The notes: a model not told the origin generated them from the sequence alone. 64,000 nucleotides of DNA from Streptomyces sp. MJM8645 (GCF_001625365.1 NZ_LJJF01000001.1:5152501-5216500); one strand, 5' to 3'; shown: positions 1 through 12,490, numbered from the stretch's first letter. Program-made: numbers and translations.

Positions 1-97
1 TTCTAGGATGCCGGCCTCATCTGATGCGCTCTTCGGGGTGTTGAGGGTGTGTGACTGGTCGTTGTTTGAGAACTGCACAGTGGACGCGAGCATCTGT
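1..97 (+). other. 16S-23S internal transcribed spacer, 3' part
   Basis: This is the spacer just before the 23S gene; the 16S gene lies outside the window. Positions 57-92 are complementary to 3222-3257 beyond the 23S 3' end, with a few mismatches near the middle. This is the usual long stem that brings the two ends of pre-23S RNA together for RNase III processing. No tRNA gene is seen in the spacer part present. Confidence 0.85.
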
Positions 98-3218
<3,121 letters not shown>

Positions 3219-3221
3219 AGT

Positions 3222-3257
3222 TGCTCGCGTCCACTGTGTTGTTCTGAAACAACGACC
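3222..3257 (+). other. 3' arm of the pre-23S processing stem
   Basis: These 36 bases are nearly the reverse complement of 57-92. The two arms would close a long helix around 23S, the expected RNase III substrate. Mismatches are confined to the part around 3238-3247. Confidence 0.8.
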
Positions 3258-3302
3258 CCAACCCGTTTGGCTACGGGGTTGGTGCGGTTGACAGTTTCAT
3301 AG

Positions 3303-3421
3303 TGTTTCGGTGGTCATAGCGTGAGGGAAACGCCCGGTTACATTCCGAACCCGGAAGCTAAGCCTTACAGCGCCGATGGTACTGCAGGGGGGACCCTGTG
3401 GGAGAGTAGGACGCCGCCGAA
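3303..3421 (+). rRNA. 5S ribosomal RNA
   Basis: About 119 bases match actinobacterial 5S rRNA: GTTTCGGTGG at the 5' end pairs with the CGCCGCCGAAC end, and the internal CCGAACCCGGAAGCTAAG loop-B/C segment is canonical. It lies about 85 bases after the 23S 3' end in the same transcript and is followed at once by a strong terminator. Confidence 0.96.
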
Positions 3422-3432
3422 CAATCATTCAC

Positions 3433-3470
3433 AGAGAACCCCCATCCGGGAAACCGGATGGGGGTTCTCT
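3433..3470 (+). terminator. rRNA operon terminator hairpin
   Basis: A 17-bp perfect stem (AGAGAACCCCCATCCGG and its complement) with a GAAA tetraloop lies 11 bases after 5S. There is no long T-run, as is usual in this group. The next gene (3519-3971) converges on it, so it also separates the two transcription units. Confidence 0.9.
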
Positions 3471-3518
3471 GCGTTTCCGGGGCTTTGGGACTTCAAGGTC
3501 TCAGAGCTGGGGAAGGCC

Positions 3519-3971
3519 TCAGAGCTGGAGTTTGAATCCGACGTGCGACGGGACGAAGCCGAGCTTCTCGTAGAAGCGGTGGGCGTCGGTGCGGGTCGCG
3601 TCGGAGGTGAGCTGGACGAGGTCGGCACCGAGTTCGCGGGAACGCTCGATCGCCCACTGGATCAGTTCGGTGCCGAGGCCGCTGCCCCGCTCGTCGGCGT
3701 GGATGCGGACGGCCTCGATGACGGTCCGGGTGGAGCCCTTCCGGGAGAGGCCGGGGATCACGGTCAGCTGCAGGGTGCCGACGGTCCGGCCGGCGCGCTC
3801 GGCGGCGACCAGGTGCTGGTGCGGGTCGCCGTCGACGCGGGCGAAGGCGGCACGGTACGGCGTGAGGTCGTCGGGGCTCTCGCGGGTGGCACCCAGGGCG
3901 TCGTCGGCGAGCAGGGCCACTATCGCCGGCAGGTCCTCCGCGGTGGCCCTGCGGATCGTCAGGTCAGTCAT
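3519..3971 (-). CDS. GNAT family N-acetyltransferase
   Basis: This 150-residue protein is a single GNAT domain. It starts MTDLTIRRATAEDLPAIVALL, has a central strand pair ending in TLQLTVIPGLSRKG, and an acetyl-CoA loop around residues 88-105 of the R/Q-x-x-G-x-G/A type (HADERGSGLGTELIQWA). It ends with the common FYEKLGFVPS element. It should transfer an acetyl group from acetyl-CoA to an amine; the substrate is unknown. The ATG at 3971 has no ribosome-binding site, but TATCCT lies six bases upstream, so the mRNA may be leaderless. An 18-bp duplication at the 3' end repeats the stop codon in frame (positions 3519 and 3501). Confidence 0.9.
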   Translation of the reverse strand: MTDLTIRRATAEDLPAIVALLADDALGATRESPDDLTPYRAAFARVDGDPHQHLVAAERAGRTVGTLQLTVIPGLSRKGSTRTVIEAVRIHADERGSGLGTELIQWAIERSRELGADLVQLTSDATRTDAHRFYEKLGFVPSHVGFKLQL

Positions 3972-4061
3972 GATCAGAGGATAGGCGCGCCCTGTTTCCC
4001 GTACCCCCGCCGCCGCTGCCCGTAGAGCCCCCTCACGCCCCTTCTCGGGGGTGATCTGCCG

Positions 4062-4853
4062 TCACTCCCCGGGCTTGGCGCTGGTGATGACGGCGAAGAC
4101 GGCGCCGTGCGGGTCGTGGAACTGGGCGAGGCGGCCTACGCCGTGGACGTCCATGGCGGGGATCCGCACGGTGGCCCCGAGCTTGTCGGCGATGGCGAGG
4201 CTGGCGTCCACGTTGGGGACCTCGAAGTAGGGGAGCCAGTGCGAGGTGGTGCCGCGGGCGGTCTGTTCGGGGCCGAGCTGCATGATGCCGCCGTGGGCGT
4301 CGTCGCTGCCGGCGCCGGCGGGGGTGAGGACGGTGTAGGAGGTGCCTTCGAGTGGCACGTCCTGTTCCTGCCAGCTGAAGACGGTCCGGTAGAAGGTCTT
4401 GGCGCGTTCGGCGTCGACGCTGTAGCACTCGGCCCAGCAGAGGCTGCCCTCCTCGTTGACGACCTCCAGGCCGCGGGTGTCGTGCGGCTGCCAGACGGCG
4501 AACTCGGCGCCGGTCGGGTCGGTGTAGCCGGCCATCCGGCCCGCGGTGAAGACGTCGAAGGGGGTGAACCGGACGTGCCCGCCGGCTTGTTCGACGAGTT
4601 CGGTGGTGCGGTCGGCGTCGAGGGTGGCGAAGTACAGCGTCCAGGCGGGCAGGGAGCCCTCCTCGGCGAGCGGGCCGAGGGCGGCGACCGTCCGGCCGTC
4701 GAGCTGGAAGAAGCCGTACCCGCCGGCTTCGGGGCCGGCCGGGTCGAAGGTCCAGCCGAACAGGGCGGTGTAGAAGTCGACGGAGGCCCGGGTGTCGGGA
4801 CTGCCCAGGTCGAGCCAGTCGGGGGAGCCGGGGCGGAAGGCGGTGTTGAGCAT
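4062..4853 (-). CDS. two-domain VOC (glyoxalase/bleomycin-resistance) family protein
   Basis: The 263-residue product has two tandem VOC domains, about residues 8-120 and 135-258. Each begins with a W..L.S/P.V..A..FY-type helix (DWLDLGSPDTRASVDFYTALFGWTF and LCWAECYSVDAERAKTFYRTVF) and ends near a D.HG/DPTGAEFAVWQ-type strand. The repeated fold usually binds a small ligand or metal; many actinobacterial homologues are annotated as hydroxylases or resistance proteins without proof. The start at 4853 was chosen because GAGGAG lies just upstream and the longer reading frame adds an Arg/Gly-rich, non-conserved stretch. The function cannot be set from sequence. Confidence 0.9.
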   Translation of the reverse strand: MLNTAFRPGSPDWLDLGSPDTRASVDFYTALFGWTFDPAGPEAGGYGFFQLDGRTVAALGPLAEEGSLPAWTLYFATLDADRTTELVEQAGGHVRFTPFDVFTAGRMAGYTDPTGAEFAVWQPHDTRGLEVVNEEGSLCWAECYSVDAERAKTFYRTVFSWQEQDVPLEGTSYTVLTPAGAGSDDAHGGIMQLGPEQTARGTTSHWLPYFEVPNVDASLAIADKLGATVRIPAMDVHGVGRLAQFHDPHGAVFAVITSAKPGE

Positions 4854-5059
4854 GGGCACTGCTCCTCGGACGGGGCCCGGACGGGCGCGATCGTGCCCCC
4901 CTGCCCGTCCCAGCCTGGCACCTCGGCGGGGGCGCTGCACGGCAGGGGCCCGGGGGCGCTCCTGCCGCGGGGGCGGTCGGGCGCGGGTGCGGGCTTGTCG
5001 TGGCCGGGCGGTACGGTGCGTAACGAAAGGTCCACCCGTACTGGTCGAAGGGGGTCCCG

Positions 5060-7294
5060 GTGGCCAGGCAGGCGCAGTCGGGGCAGGAGGCGCCGCGCCA
5101 GCTCGCGCAGGTCGAGGGCGTGCTGGAGCGGATCACGTACGCCAACGAGGACACCGGTTACACGGTGGCCCGGGTGGACACCGGCCGGGGCGGGAACGAC
5201 CTGCTGACGGTGGTGGGCGCGCTGCTGGGAGCCCAGGTGGGGGAGTCGCTGCGGCTGCACGGGCGGTGGGGCTCGCATCCGCAGTACGGGCGGCAGTTCA
5301 CGGTGGAGAACTACACGACGGTGCTGCCGGCGACGGTGCAGGGCATCCAGCGGTACCTGGGTTCGGGGCTGATCAAGGGGATCGGTCCGCGGTTCGCCGA
5401 GCGGATCGTGGAGCGCTTCGGGGTGGACACCCTGGAGGTGATCGAGCACGAGCCGGGCCGGCTGATCGAGGTGCCGGGGCTGGGGCCGAAGCGGACGAAG
5501 AAGATCGCGGCGGCCTGGGAGGAGCAGAAGGCCATCAAGGAGGTGATGGTCTTCCTCCAGGGGGTCGGGGTGTCGACCTCGCTCGCGGTGCGGATCTACA
5601 AGCAGTACGGGGACGCCTCGATCGGGGTGGTGAGGAACGAGCCGTACCGGCTGGCGTCGGACGTGTGGGGGATCGGCTTCCTGACGGCGGACCGGATCGC
5701 CCAGGCGGTGGGGATCCCGCACGACAGCCCGGAGCGGGTGAAGGCGGGGCTGCAGTACGCGCTGTCGCAGAGCAGCGACCAGGGGCACTGCTACCTGCCG
5801 GAGGAGCGGCTGATCGCGGACGGCGTGAAGCTGCTGCAGGTGGACGTGGGCTTGGTGATCGACTGCCTGGCGGAGCTGGTCGCGGCGGAGGGGGTGGTGC
5901 GGGAGTCGGTGCCGGGGGAGGCGGGCGAGGCGATCACCGCGGTGTACCTGGTGCCGTTCCACCGGGCGGAGATCTCGCTGGCCAACCAGCTGCTGCGGTT
6001 GCTGCGTTCGGATTCCGACCGGATGCCGTGGTTCGGCGGGGTGGACTGGCCGGTGGCGTTGGAGTGGCTGGCCAAGCGTACCGGGGCCGATCTCGCGCCG
6101 GAGCAGGAGCAGGCGGTGCGGCTGGCGCTGACCGAGCGGGTTGCGGTGCTGACGGGTGGTCCGGGCTGCGGCAAGTCGTTCACGGTGAAGTCGATCGTGA
6201 CGCTGGCGCTGGCCAAGCGGGCGAAGGTGGTGCTGGCGGCGCCGACCGGGCGGGCGGCGAAGCGGCTGGCGGAGCTGACCGGGGCGGAGGCCTCGACGGT
6301 GCACCGGCTGCTGGAGCTGAAACCGGGCGGGGACGCCGCGTACGACCGGGACCGGCCGCTGGACGCCGATCTGGTGGTGGTGGACGAGGCCTCGATGCTG
6401 GATCTGATCCTGGCGAACAAGCTGGTCAAGGCGGTGCCGCCGGGGGCGCACCTGCTGTTCGTGGGGGACGTGGACCAGCTGCCGTCGGTGGGCGCCGGCG
6501 AGGTGCTGCGGGATCTGCTGGCGGAGGGCGGCCCGATCCCGTCGGTGCGGCTGACCAGGATCTTCCGGCAGGCCCAGCAGTCGGGGGTGGTGACGAACGC
6601 GCACCGGATCAACGAGGGGCGGCCACCGCTGACGGACGGTCTGCCGGACTTCTTCCTGTTCGCGGAGGACGACGCGGAGTTGGCGGCCGGTCTGACGGTG
6701 GACGTGGTGGCGCGGCGGATCCCGCAGCGGTTCGGCTTCGACCCGCGGCGGGACGTCCAGGTGCTGGCGCCGATGCACCGGGGTCCGGCCGGGGCGGGGA
6801 ACCTGAACACGCTGCTCCAGGGGGCGGTGACGCCGGCCCGGGAGGGGCTGGCGGAGCGGCGGTTCGGCGGGCGCACGTTCCGGGTGGGGGACAAGGTCAC
6901 GCAGGTGCGCAACAACTACGACAAGGGGCGCAACGGGGTCTTCAACGGCACAGTGGGAGTGGTGACCGCCCTCAGCGTGGACGACCAGCGGTTGACGGTG
7001 CTCACCGACGAGGACGAGGAGGTGCCGTACGACTTCGACGAACTGGACGAGCTGGCCCACGCGTACGCGGTCACGATCCACCGCTCACAGGGGAGCGAGT
7101 ACCCAGTGGTGGTGATTCCGGTCACCATGTCCGCTTGGACGATGCTCCAGCGAAACCTGCTCTACACCGCTGTGACCAGGGCAAGGAAACTGGTGGTACT
7201 GGTGGGGTCACGGAAGGCGATCGCCCAGGCCGTGCGGACCGTCAGTGCAGGTCGACGGCATGCGGCGCTCGATCATCGACTGGCAACTGGATGA
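5060..7294 (+). CDS. recD2: RecD2-like SF1B ATP-dependent DNA helicase
   Basis: The 744-residue protein has the RecD2 architecture: an N-terminal OB-like region (LAQVEGVLERITYANEDTGY), a helix-hairpin-helix region around residues 95-200, then the helicase core. Visible motifs are Walker A GGPGCGKS near residue 366, Walker B VVDEAS near 440, GDVDQLPSVG, LTRIFRQ and, near the C-terminus, VTIHRSQGSEYPVV and LLYTAVTRAR. These are motifs I to VI of SF1B 5'-3' helicases. RecD2 acts outside RecBCD in DNA repair and replication fork handling. The start is GTG at 5060 behind GAAGGGGG. Length is normal. The upstream VOC gene is divergent. Confidence 0.93.
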   Translation: MARQAQSGQEAPRQLAQVEGVLERITYANEDTGYTVARVDTGRGGNDLLTVVGALLGAQVGESLRLHGRWGSHPQYGRQFTVENYTTVLPATVQGIQRYLGSGLIKGIGPRFAERIVERFGVDTLEVIEHEPGRLIEVPGLGPKRTKKIAAAWEEQKAIKEVMVFLQGVGVSTSLAVRIYKQYGDASIGVVRNEPYRLASDVWGIGFLTADRIAQAVGIPHDSPERVKAGLQYALSQSSDQGHCYLPEERLIADGVKLLQVDVGLVIDCLAELVAAEGVVRESVPGEAGEAITAVYLVPFHRAEISLANQLLRLLRSDSDRMPWFGGVDWPVALEWLAKRTGADLAPEQEQAVRLALTERVAVLTGGPGCGKSFTVKSIVTLALAKRAKVVLAAPTGRAAKRLAELTGAEASTVHRLLELKPGGDAAYDRDRPLDADLVVVDEASMLDLILANKLVKAVPPGAHLLFVGDVDQLPSVGAGEVLRDLLAEGGPIPSVRLTRIFRQAQQSGVVTNAHRINEGRPPLTDGLPDFFLFAEDDAELAAGLTVDVVARRIPQRFGFDPRRDVQVLAPMHRGPAGAGNLNTLLQGAVTPAREGLAERRFGGRTFRVGDKVTQVRNNYDKGRNGVFNGTVGVVTALSVDDQRLTVLTDEDEEVPYDFDELDELAHAYAVTIHRSQGSEYPVVVIPVTMSAWTMLQRNLLYTAVTRARKLVVLVGSRKAIAQAVRTVSAGRRHAALDHRLATG

Positions 7295-7519
7295 TTATCC
7301 AACAGGATGGTTGCCTCTAATGTTCTCTTGACGTGAAGAGATTTACGGCAGAGCCTAGGGTGGTGCCGATCTTGTCCGGTTCGTACCGGCTGCGGCAGCA
7401 GGTTTTGTAGGGGCGGGCCCTTTCGGGCCACCCCGGGTGCGCGGCTGTCCTCCAGATGGGGGATGGTAGAGACAGTCAGGGCACCTTGGAAGAGGATTCA
7501 TTTCGTCGGTGAGGAAGAC
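7295..7519 (+). promoter_or_regulatory. leader of citrate synthase gene
   Basis: This 225-base gap precedes citrate synthase. TTGACG at 7328-7333 resembles a -35 element and TAGGGT at 7356-7361 a -10 element, but their 22-base spacing is too long for a standard promoter. A promoter is expected here; its exact place is not resolved. Confidence 0.3.
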
Positions 7520-8809
7520 GTGAGCGACAACTCGGTAGTACTGCGGTACCAGGACGGCGAGTACGAGTACCCCGTCGTCGAGAGCACTGCGGGCAACGCC
7601 GGCTTCGACATCTCGAAGCTGCTCCCGCAGACCGGCCTGGTCACCCTGGACAACGGCTTCGGTAACACCGCCGCGTACAAGTCCGCGATCACCTTCGTGG
7701 ACGGTGACAACGGCATCCTGCGGTACCGCGGCTACCCGATCGAGCAGCTCGCAGGGCAGGGCGGCTTCATCGAGACCGCGTACCTCCTGATCAACGGTGA
7801 GCTGCCCAACGCGGACCAGCTGGCCGAGTTCAACCGCGAGATCACCCAGCACACCCTGCTGCACGAGGACGTCAAGCGCTTCTTCCAGGGCTTCCCGCGG
7901 GACGCCCACCCGATGGCCATGCTGTCCTCGGTGGTCGGCGCGCTCTCCACGTTCTACCCGGAGAGCCACAACCCGTTCGACGCCGGCCAGCGCCACCTGT
8001 CGACCGTCCGCCTGCTCGCCAAGCTGCCGACGATCGCCGCCTACGCGTACAAGAAGGCGATGGGCCAGCCCTTCGTCTACCCGCGCAACGACCTGAGCTA
8101 CGTCGAGAACCTCCTGCGGATGACCTTCGCCGTCCCCGCCGAGGACTACGAGCTCAACCCGGTGATCGTCAACGCCCTGGACAAGCTGCTCATCCTGCAC
8201 GCGGACCACGAGCAGAACTGCTCGACCTCCACCGTGCGCCTGGTCGGCTCCAGCCACGCCAACCTGTTCGCCTCGATCTCGGCGGGCATCTCGGCGCTCT
8301 GGGGCCCGCTGCACGGCGGCGCCAACCAGGCCGTGCTGGAGATGCTGGAGAGCATCCAGAAGGACGGCGGCGACGTCGACGCGTTCATCACGAAGGTGAA
8401 GAACAAGGAAGCCGGCGTCAAGCTGATGGGCTTCGGCCACCGCGTCTACAAGGCCTTCGACCCGCGCGCCGCGCAGGTCAAGCTGCTCGCGCACGAGGTC
8501 CTCGGCCAGCTCGGCAAGAACGACGAGCTGCTGAACATCGCGCTCAAGCTGGAGGAGCACGCCCTCAAGGACGACTTCTTCATCTCGCGCAAGCTCTACC
8601 CGAACGTGGACTTCTACACCGGCCTGATCTACCGCGCCATGGGCTTCCCGACCAGCATGTTCACCGTGCTGTTCGCCCTCGGCCGGCTGCCGGGCTGGAT
8701 CGCCCACTGGCACGAGATGATCAACGACCCGACCAGCCGGATCGGCCGTCCGCGCCAGATCTACACCGGCGTCGAGATCCGCGACTACGTCGCCCTCGGC
8801 GACCGCTGA
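7520..8809 (+). CDS. gltA: citrate synthase
   Basis: The 429-residue enzyme condenses acetyl-CoA with oxaloacetate to citrate, the entry step of the TCA cycle. It is the hexameric type II form: DNSVVLRYQDGEYEYPVVES at the N-terminus, FVDGDNGILRYRGYPIEQLA, HADHEQNCSTSTVRLVGSS with catalytic His, GPLHGGANQAVLEML with the second His, and MGFGHRVYKAFDPRA, followed by the DFYTGL region with the catalytic Asp. A longer reading frame begins at 7463, but the GTG at 7520 (VSDNSVV) gives the family's usual N-terminus and lies behind GAGGAAG. A strong hairpin terminator follows ten bases after the stop. Confidence 0.97.
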   Translation: MSDNSVVLRYQDGEYEYPVVESTAGNAGFDISKLLPQTGLVTLDNGFGNTAAYKSAITFVDGDNGILRYRGYPIEQLAGQGGFIETAYLLINGELPNADQLAEFNREITQHTLLHEDVKRFFQGFPRDAHPMAMLSSVVGALSTFYPESHNPFDAGQRHLSTVRLLAKLPTIAAYAYKKAMGQPFVYPRNDLSYVENLLRMTFAVPAEDYELNPVIVNALDKLLILHADHEQNCSTSTVRLVGSSHANLFASISAGISALWGPLHGGANQAVLEMLESIQKDGGDVDAFITKVKNKEAGVKLMGFGHRVYKAFDPRAAQVKLLAHEVLGQLGKNDELLNIALKLEEHALKDDFFISRKLYPNVDFYTGLIYRAMGFPTSMFTVLFALGRLPGWIAHWHEMINDPTSRIGRPRQIYTGVEIRDYVALGDR

Positions 8810-8818
8810 CGCTGCACC

Positions 8819-8858
8819 CGGAAGGGCCCGGTCGCCACTTGGCGGCCGGGCCCTTCCG
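8819..8858 (+). terminator. terminator after citrate synthase
   Basis: GGAAGGGCCCGG and CCGGGCCCTTCC form a perfect 12-bp stem, extended by one C-G pair, with a 14-base loop. It starts ten bases after the citrate synthase stop codon. Confidence 0.85.
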
Positions 8859-8859
8859 C

Positions 8860-9345
8860 GTCCCCGTGCGGTGGGCCCGGGTGGGCGCCCGCGCGGGGGC
8901 GGAACCGTACGGCGCACGACTCCGGGGCCGGGCCGAAGCCGGGGACGGCCGCTCAAAGCGTCCCTGACCCGCCGCAACCCCGGCGTCGTGCGCGAAGGCC
9001 GTCAAGGTCGACGACCGTCCCGGGGCCCGCCGGAGCCCCGTCGGCGGCAGTCGGTGGAAGCGCGGGGACGCATTGCCGTTCGTCGCGTCCCCGCTCATCG
9101 GAAAACTGCCGCACTACCAACCTAAGACGTATCAGGGTGCGAGAAGTTACGCCCGGGGGGTGTGAGCTGCCTCTCGCCACGCTCCGTGTGCACCTCATGC
9201 CGAGCCCATATCACACGTTCCCGCGCGCGCGACGTCACCCTCCCCGCAGTCACGGCAACCGAGCGTGATAGGAATCGTGGCATTCCGGTACGGACCGTCC
9301 CGCACCCTCGCAGCGTGGCGGCGGAGCTGGGGAGGGAGTGCGCAG
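8860..9345. other. 486-base intergenic region
   Basis: No reading frame here has convincing codon bias or homology. The segment near 9118-9150 is locally less GC-rich and could hold a promoter for the SDR gene, but no clear -35/-10 pair was found. No repeats or RNA structures stand out. Confidence 0.4.
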
Positions 9346-10065
9346 ATGGCCAGGAACGTCGTTGTCACCGGCGGTGGCACGGGAATCGGGTACGAAGTCG
9401 CGCGGCGGTTCGCCGAGGCGGGCGAACGGGTCGTGATCGTGGGCCGCCGCCGCGCGGTCCTGGAGAAGGCCGCGGCGGACCTCGGGCCGAACGTCACCCC
9501 GCTGGTGTGCGATCTCGCCGACCCCGATGCCGTCGAGGCCGCGCTCGCCGAACTGCCCGAGCGGATCGACGTCCTGGTCAACAACGCCGGCAGCCGGGAG
9601 ACCGTGATCGGCGCCGGGCCGCACGCCCTGCTGGCCCGCTGGCGCGGCGACTTCGAGCGCAACGTGCTGACCGTGGTGCTGCTCACCGAGTCGATCCGGG
9701 ACCGGCTCACCCCCGGCGCCGGCCGGGTGGTCACCATCAGCTCGATCGCCGCCCTGCGCGGGGCCGGCTCGTTCGGCGCGGCGAAGGCCTCGCTGCACGC
9801 CTGGAACCACTTCCTGGCCGCCCAGTTGGGTACCTCCGGGATCACCGCCAACATCGTCGCGCCCGGGACGGTGGCCGGCACCGAGTTCTTCGGCCCCCGG
9901 CTGGACGAGGCCGAGGTCTCCCGCCGGGCGGCCCGCACCCTGCTGGGCCGGATCGGGGAGACCGGTGAGGTCGCGGCCGCGGTCTACTTCCTGGCCTCGC
10001 CCGAGGCCGGGTTCATCACCGGCGAGATCCTGCACTGCAACGGCGGCGAGCTGCTCGGGCGTTGA
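9346..10065 (+). CDS. short-chain dehydrogenase/reductase (SDR)
   Basis: The 239-residue protein is a classical SDR. The Rossmann motif TGGGTGIG lies near residues 8-15, NNAG near 82, the catalytic Ser in VVTISSIAAL near 137, and the active-site region reads GSFGAAKASLHAW. There the position normally holding Tyr (Y-x-x-x-K) appears to be Phe (F-G-A-A-K), so catalysis may be altered. The C-terminal FITGEILHCNGGELL is the usual SDR end. The start at 9346 has GGAGGG upstream; a longer frame from 9265 lacks support. The stop codon lies in an 8-bp repeat (GCGTTGAC/GCGGTGAC/GCGTTGAC) that places TGA in all three frames. Confidence 0.9.
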   Translation: MARNVVVTGGGTGIGYEVARRFAEAGERVVIVGRRRAVLEKAAADLGPNVTPLVCDLADPDAVEAALAELPERIDVLVNNAGSRETVIGAGPHALLARWRGDFERNVLTVVLLTESIRDRLTPGAGRVVTISSIAALRGAGSFGAAKASLHAWNHFLAAQLGTSGITANIVAPGTVAGTEFFGPRLDEAEVSRRAARTLLGRIGETGEVAAAVYFLASPEAGFITGEILHCNGGELLGR

Positions 10066-10110
10066 CGCGGTGACGCGTTGACACGGTGGTGCTTTGGCGC
10101 GTTGACGCAG

Positions 10111-10144
10111 GGAAGGGCCCGGACCTGGCGGTCCGGGCCCTTCC
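10111..10144. terminator. bidirectional terminator between SDR and copper ATPase genes
   Basis: GGAAGGGCCCGGAC and GTCCGGGCCCTTCC form a perfect 14-bp stem with a 6-base loop. The genes on each side converge on it, so it can serve both. Confidence 0.9.
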
Positions 10145-10160
10145 GCGTCGCGCGGGCGGG

Positions 10161-12455
10161 TCAGGCGGGCTGGAAGCGGCGCAGCCGCAGGCTGTTGGTG
10201 ACCACGAAGACCGAGGAGAAGGCCATCGCGGCGCCGGCGACCATCGGGTTGAGCAGCCCGGCGGCGGCCAGCGGGATCGCTGCCACGTTGTAGCCGAAGG
10301 CCCAGCACAGGTTGCCCTTGATGGTGCCGAGCGTGCGGCGGGAGAGCCGGATGGCGTCGGCCGCCGAGCGCAGGTCGCCGCGGACCAGGGTGAGGTCGCC
10401 GGCCTCGATCGCGGCGTCGGTGCCGGTGCCCATGGCCAGGCCCAGGTCGGCCTGGGCGAGGGCGGCCGCGTCGTTGACGCCGTCGCCGACCATCGCCACG
10501 ACCTTGCCCTCGGCCTGGAGCCGCTTGACGGTCTCCACCTTGTCCTCGGGCAGCACCTCGGCGACCACGTCCGCCGGGGCGATGCCGACCTCGGCCGCGA
10601 CGGCCTCGGCGACCGCCCGGTTGTCGCCGGTCAGCAGCACCGGACGCAGACCCAGCGCGCGCAGCCGGGCGATCGCCTCGGCGCTGGTCGGCCTGACCGC
10701 GTCCGCGACCTCCAGGACGGCCCGGGCCTCGCCGTCCCAGCCCACCGCGATCGCGGTCCGCCCGGCCGCCTCGGCCGCGGCCTTGGCGCGGGCCAGGACG
10801 GGCGGCAGGTGCTGGGCCCGGTCGGCGAGCAGGGCCTCGCGCCCGGCGACCACCGTCCGGCCCTCGACGACGCCCTGCACGCCCCGCCCGGGGAGGTTGC
10901 GGAAGTCCTCGACCGGCGGCAGCGCGCCGGTCCGCTCCGCGGCGGCGGTGGCGATGGCGGCGGCGATCGGGTGCTCGGAGGCGTGCTCCAGGGCGCCGGC
11001 CAGGCGCAGTGCCTCGGTCTCGTCGACGCCCTCGGCAGTGTGCACGGCGAGCAGGGCCATCCGGCCGGTCGTGACGGTGCCGGTCTTGTCCAGGACGACG
11101 GTGTCCACCCGGCGGGTGGTCTCCAGTACTTCGGGGCCCTTGATCAGGATGCCCAGTTGGGCGCCGCGGCCGGTGCCGACCATGAGCGCGGTCGGGGTGG
11201 CCAGGCCCAGGGCGCACGGGCAGGCGATGATCAGCACGGCCACGGCGGCGGTGAACGCCTCGGTGGGGCTGTCCGAGGCCAGGAGCCAGCCGACCAGGGT
11301 GGCGAGCGCGAGCAGGATGACGATCGGGACGAAGACGGCGGAGATCCGGTCGGCGAGGCGCTGGGCGGCGGCCTTGCCGTTCTGCGCGTCCTCGACCAGC
11401 CGGGCCATCCGGGACAGCTGGGTGTCCGCGCCGATCCGGGTGGCCTCGACCACCAGCCGGCCGCCGGCGTTGACGGTGGCGCCGGTGACCTGGTCGCCGA
11501 CGCCGACCTCGACCGGTACGGACTCGCCGGTGAGCATCGAGGCGTCCACCGCCGATCCGCCCTCTACCACCACGCCGTCGGTGGCGATCTTCTCGCCCGG
11601 CCGCACCACGAACCGGTCGCCCACGGCCAGGCCGCCGACCGGGATCCGGACCTCGGCCCCGCCGCGCAGCACGGTGACGTCCTTGGCGCCGAGGTCGAGC
11701 AGGGCGTGCAGGGCGGCCCCGGCCCGGCGCTTGGAGCGGGCCTCCAGGTGGCGGCCGAGCAGGATCAGCACGGTGACGGCGGCGGCCGTCTCCAGGTAGA
11801 GGGTGGAGGAGGCGTCGGTGTCGCCGATCGCCAGTGAGAAGTCGTGGTGCATCCCGGGCAGGCCCGCGTGGCCCCAGAACAGTGCCCAGAACGACCAGCC
11901 GAAGGCGGCCAGGGTGCCGAGCGAGACCAGGGTGTCCATGGTCGCGGCGCCGTGCTTGAGGTTGGTCCAGGCGGCGCGGTGGAACGGCAGGCCGCCGTAG
12001 ACCACGACCGGGCCGGTGAGGGCGAAGGCGAGCCACTGCCAGTTGGCGAACTGGAGGGCCGGGATCATCGACAGCATGACCACCGGGACGCTGAGGACGG
12101 CGCTGATCAGCAGCCGGTCGTACAGCGGGTCGGCGGTGTCGGTACCGGTACTGGCGTCGGCGCCGGTCGGGAGGGTGGGGGCCGGGGGCGGCGGGAGTTC
12201 GGCGGTGTAGCCGGTGCGCTCGACCGTGGCGATCAGGTCCTCGACCGTCACCCCGGGGCCGTAGTCGACCCGGGCCTTCTCGGTGGCGAGGTTGACGGTG
12301 GCCTCGACGCCGTCCATCCGGTTGAGCTTCTTCTCGATCCGGGTCGCGCAGGAGGCGCAGGTCATGCCGCCGATCGACAGCTCGACCCGGTCCCGGATCC
12401 CGGGGGTGCCCTGGACGCCGGGGGCGGTGGTGACCAGTTCGCTTCGCTCGCTCAT
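10161..12455 (-). CDS. copA: copper-exporting P1B-type ATPase
   Basis: The 764-residue membrane pump should expel Cu(I) using ATP. From the N-terminus it has one heavy-metal-binding domain with GMTCASCA near residues 30-37, a membrane region with helices from about residue 120, a TGES motif in the actuator domain, the metal-site helix ACPCALGLATP with CPC near residue 410, the phosphorylation site DKTGTVT near 453, the HP motif (SEHPIA) and GDGVNDAAAL near 655. CPC plus the single GMTCxxC domain fits Cu(I) ATPases. The ATG at 12455 lies behind GAGGAG. It is downstream of a CopZ-like gene on the same strand, and both follow a CsoR-type operator at 12821-12837. Confidence 0.95.
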   Translation of the reverse strand: MSERSELVTTAPGVQGTPGIRDRVELSIGGMTCASCATRIEKKLNRMDGVEATVNLATEKARVDYGPGVTVEDLIATVERTGYTAELPPPPAPTLPTGADASTGTDTADPLYDRLLISAVLSVPVVMLSMIPALQFANWQWLAFALTGPVVVYGGLPFHRAAWTNLKHGAATMDTLVSLGTLAAFGWSFWALFWGHAGLPGMHHDFSLAIGDTDASSTLYLETAAAVTVLILLGRHLEARSKRRAGAALHALLDLGAKDVTVLRGGAEVRIPVGGLAVGDRFVVRPGEKIATDGVVVEGGSAVDASMLTGESVPVEVGVGDQVTGATVNAGGRLVVEATRIGADTQLSRMARLVEDAQNGKAAAQRLADRISAVFVPIVILLALATLVGWLLASDSPTEAFTAAVAVLIIACPCALGLATPTALMVGTGRGAQLGILIKGPEVLETTRRVDTVVLDKTGTVTTGRMALLAVHTAEGVDETEALRLAGALEHASEHPIAAAIATAAAERTGALPPVEDFRNLPGRGVQGVVEGRTVVAGREALLADRAQHLPPVLARAKAAAEAAGRTAIAVGWDGEARAVLEVADAVRPTSAEAIARLRALGLRPVLLTGDNRAVAEAVAAEVGIAPADVVAEVLPEDKVETVKRLQAEGKVVAMVGDGVNDAAALAQADLGLAMGTGTDAAIEAGDLTLVRGDLRSAADAIRLSRRTLGTIKGNLCWAFGYNVAAIPLAAAGLLNPMVAGAAMAFSSVFVVTNSLRLRRFQPA

Positions 12456-12490
12456 GCGGATCGGCTCCTCGGCAGCTCCTCGGTGGGGGT

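Noticed and set aside
4136..7081. Very long minus-strand reading frame of 981 codons opposite the helicase gene
   Set aside because: Its stop-free length comes from GC-rich codons of the helicase and VOC genes. The product is low-complexity Arg/Pro/His and has no domain.
8871..9125. 84-codon frame after citrate synthase
   Set aside because: Arg/Gly/Pro-rich, no start context and no homology that I can see.
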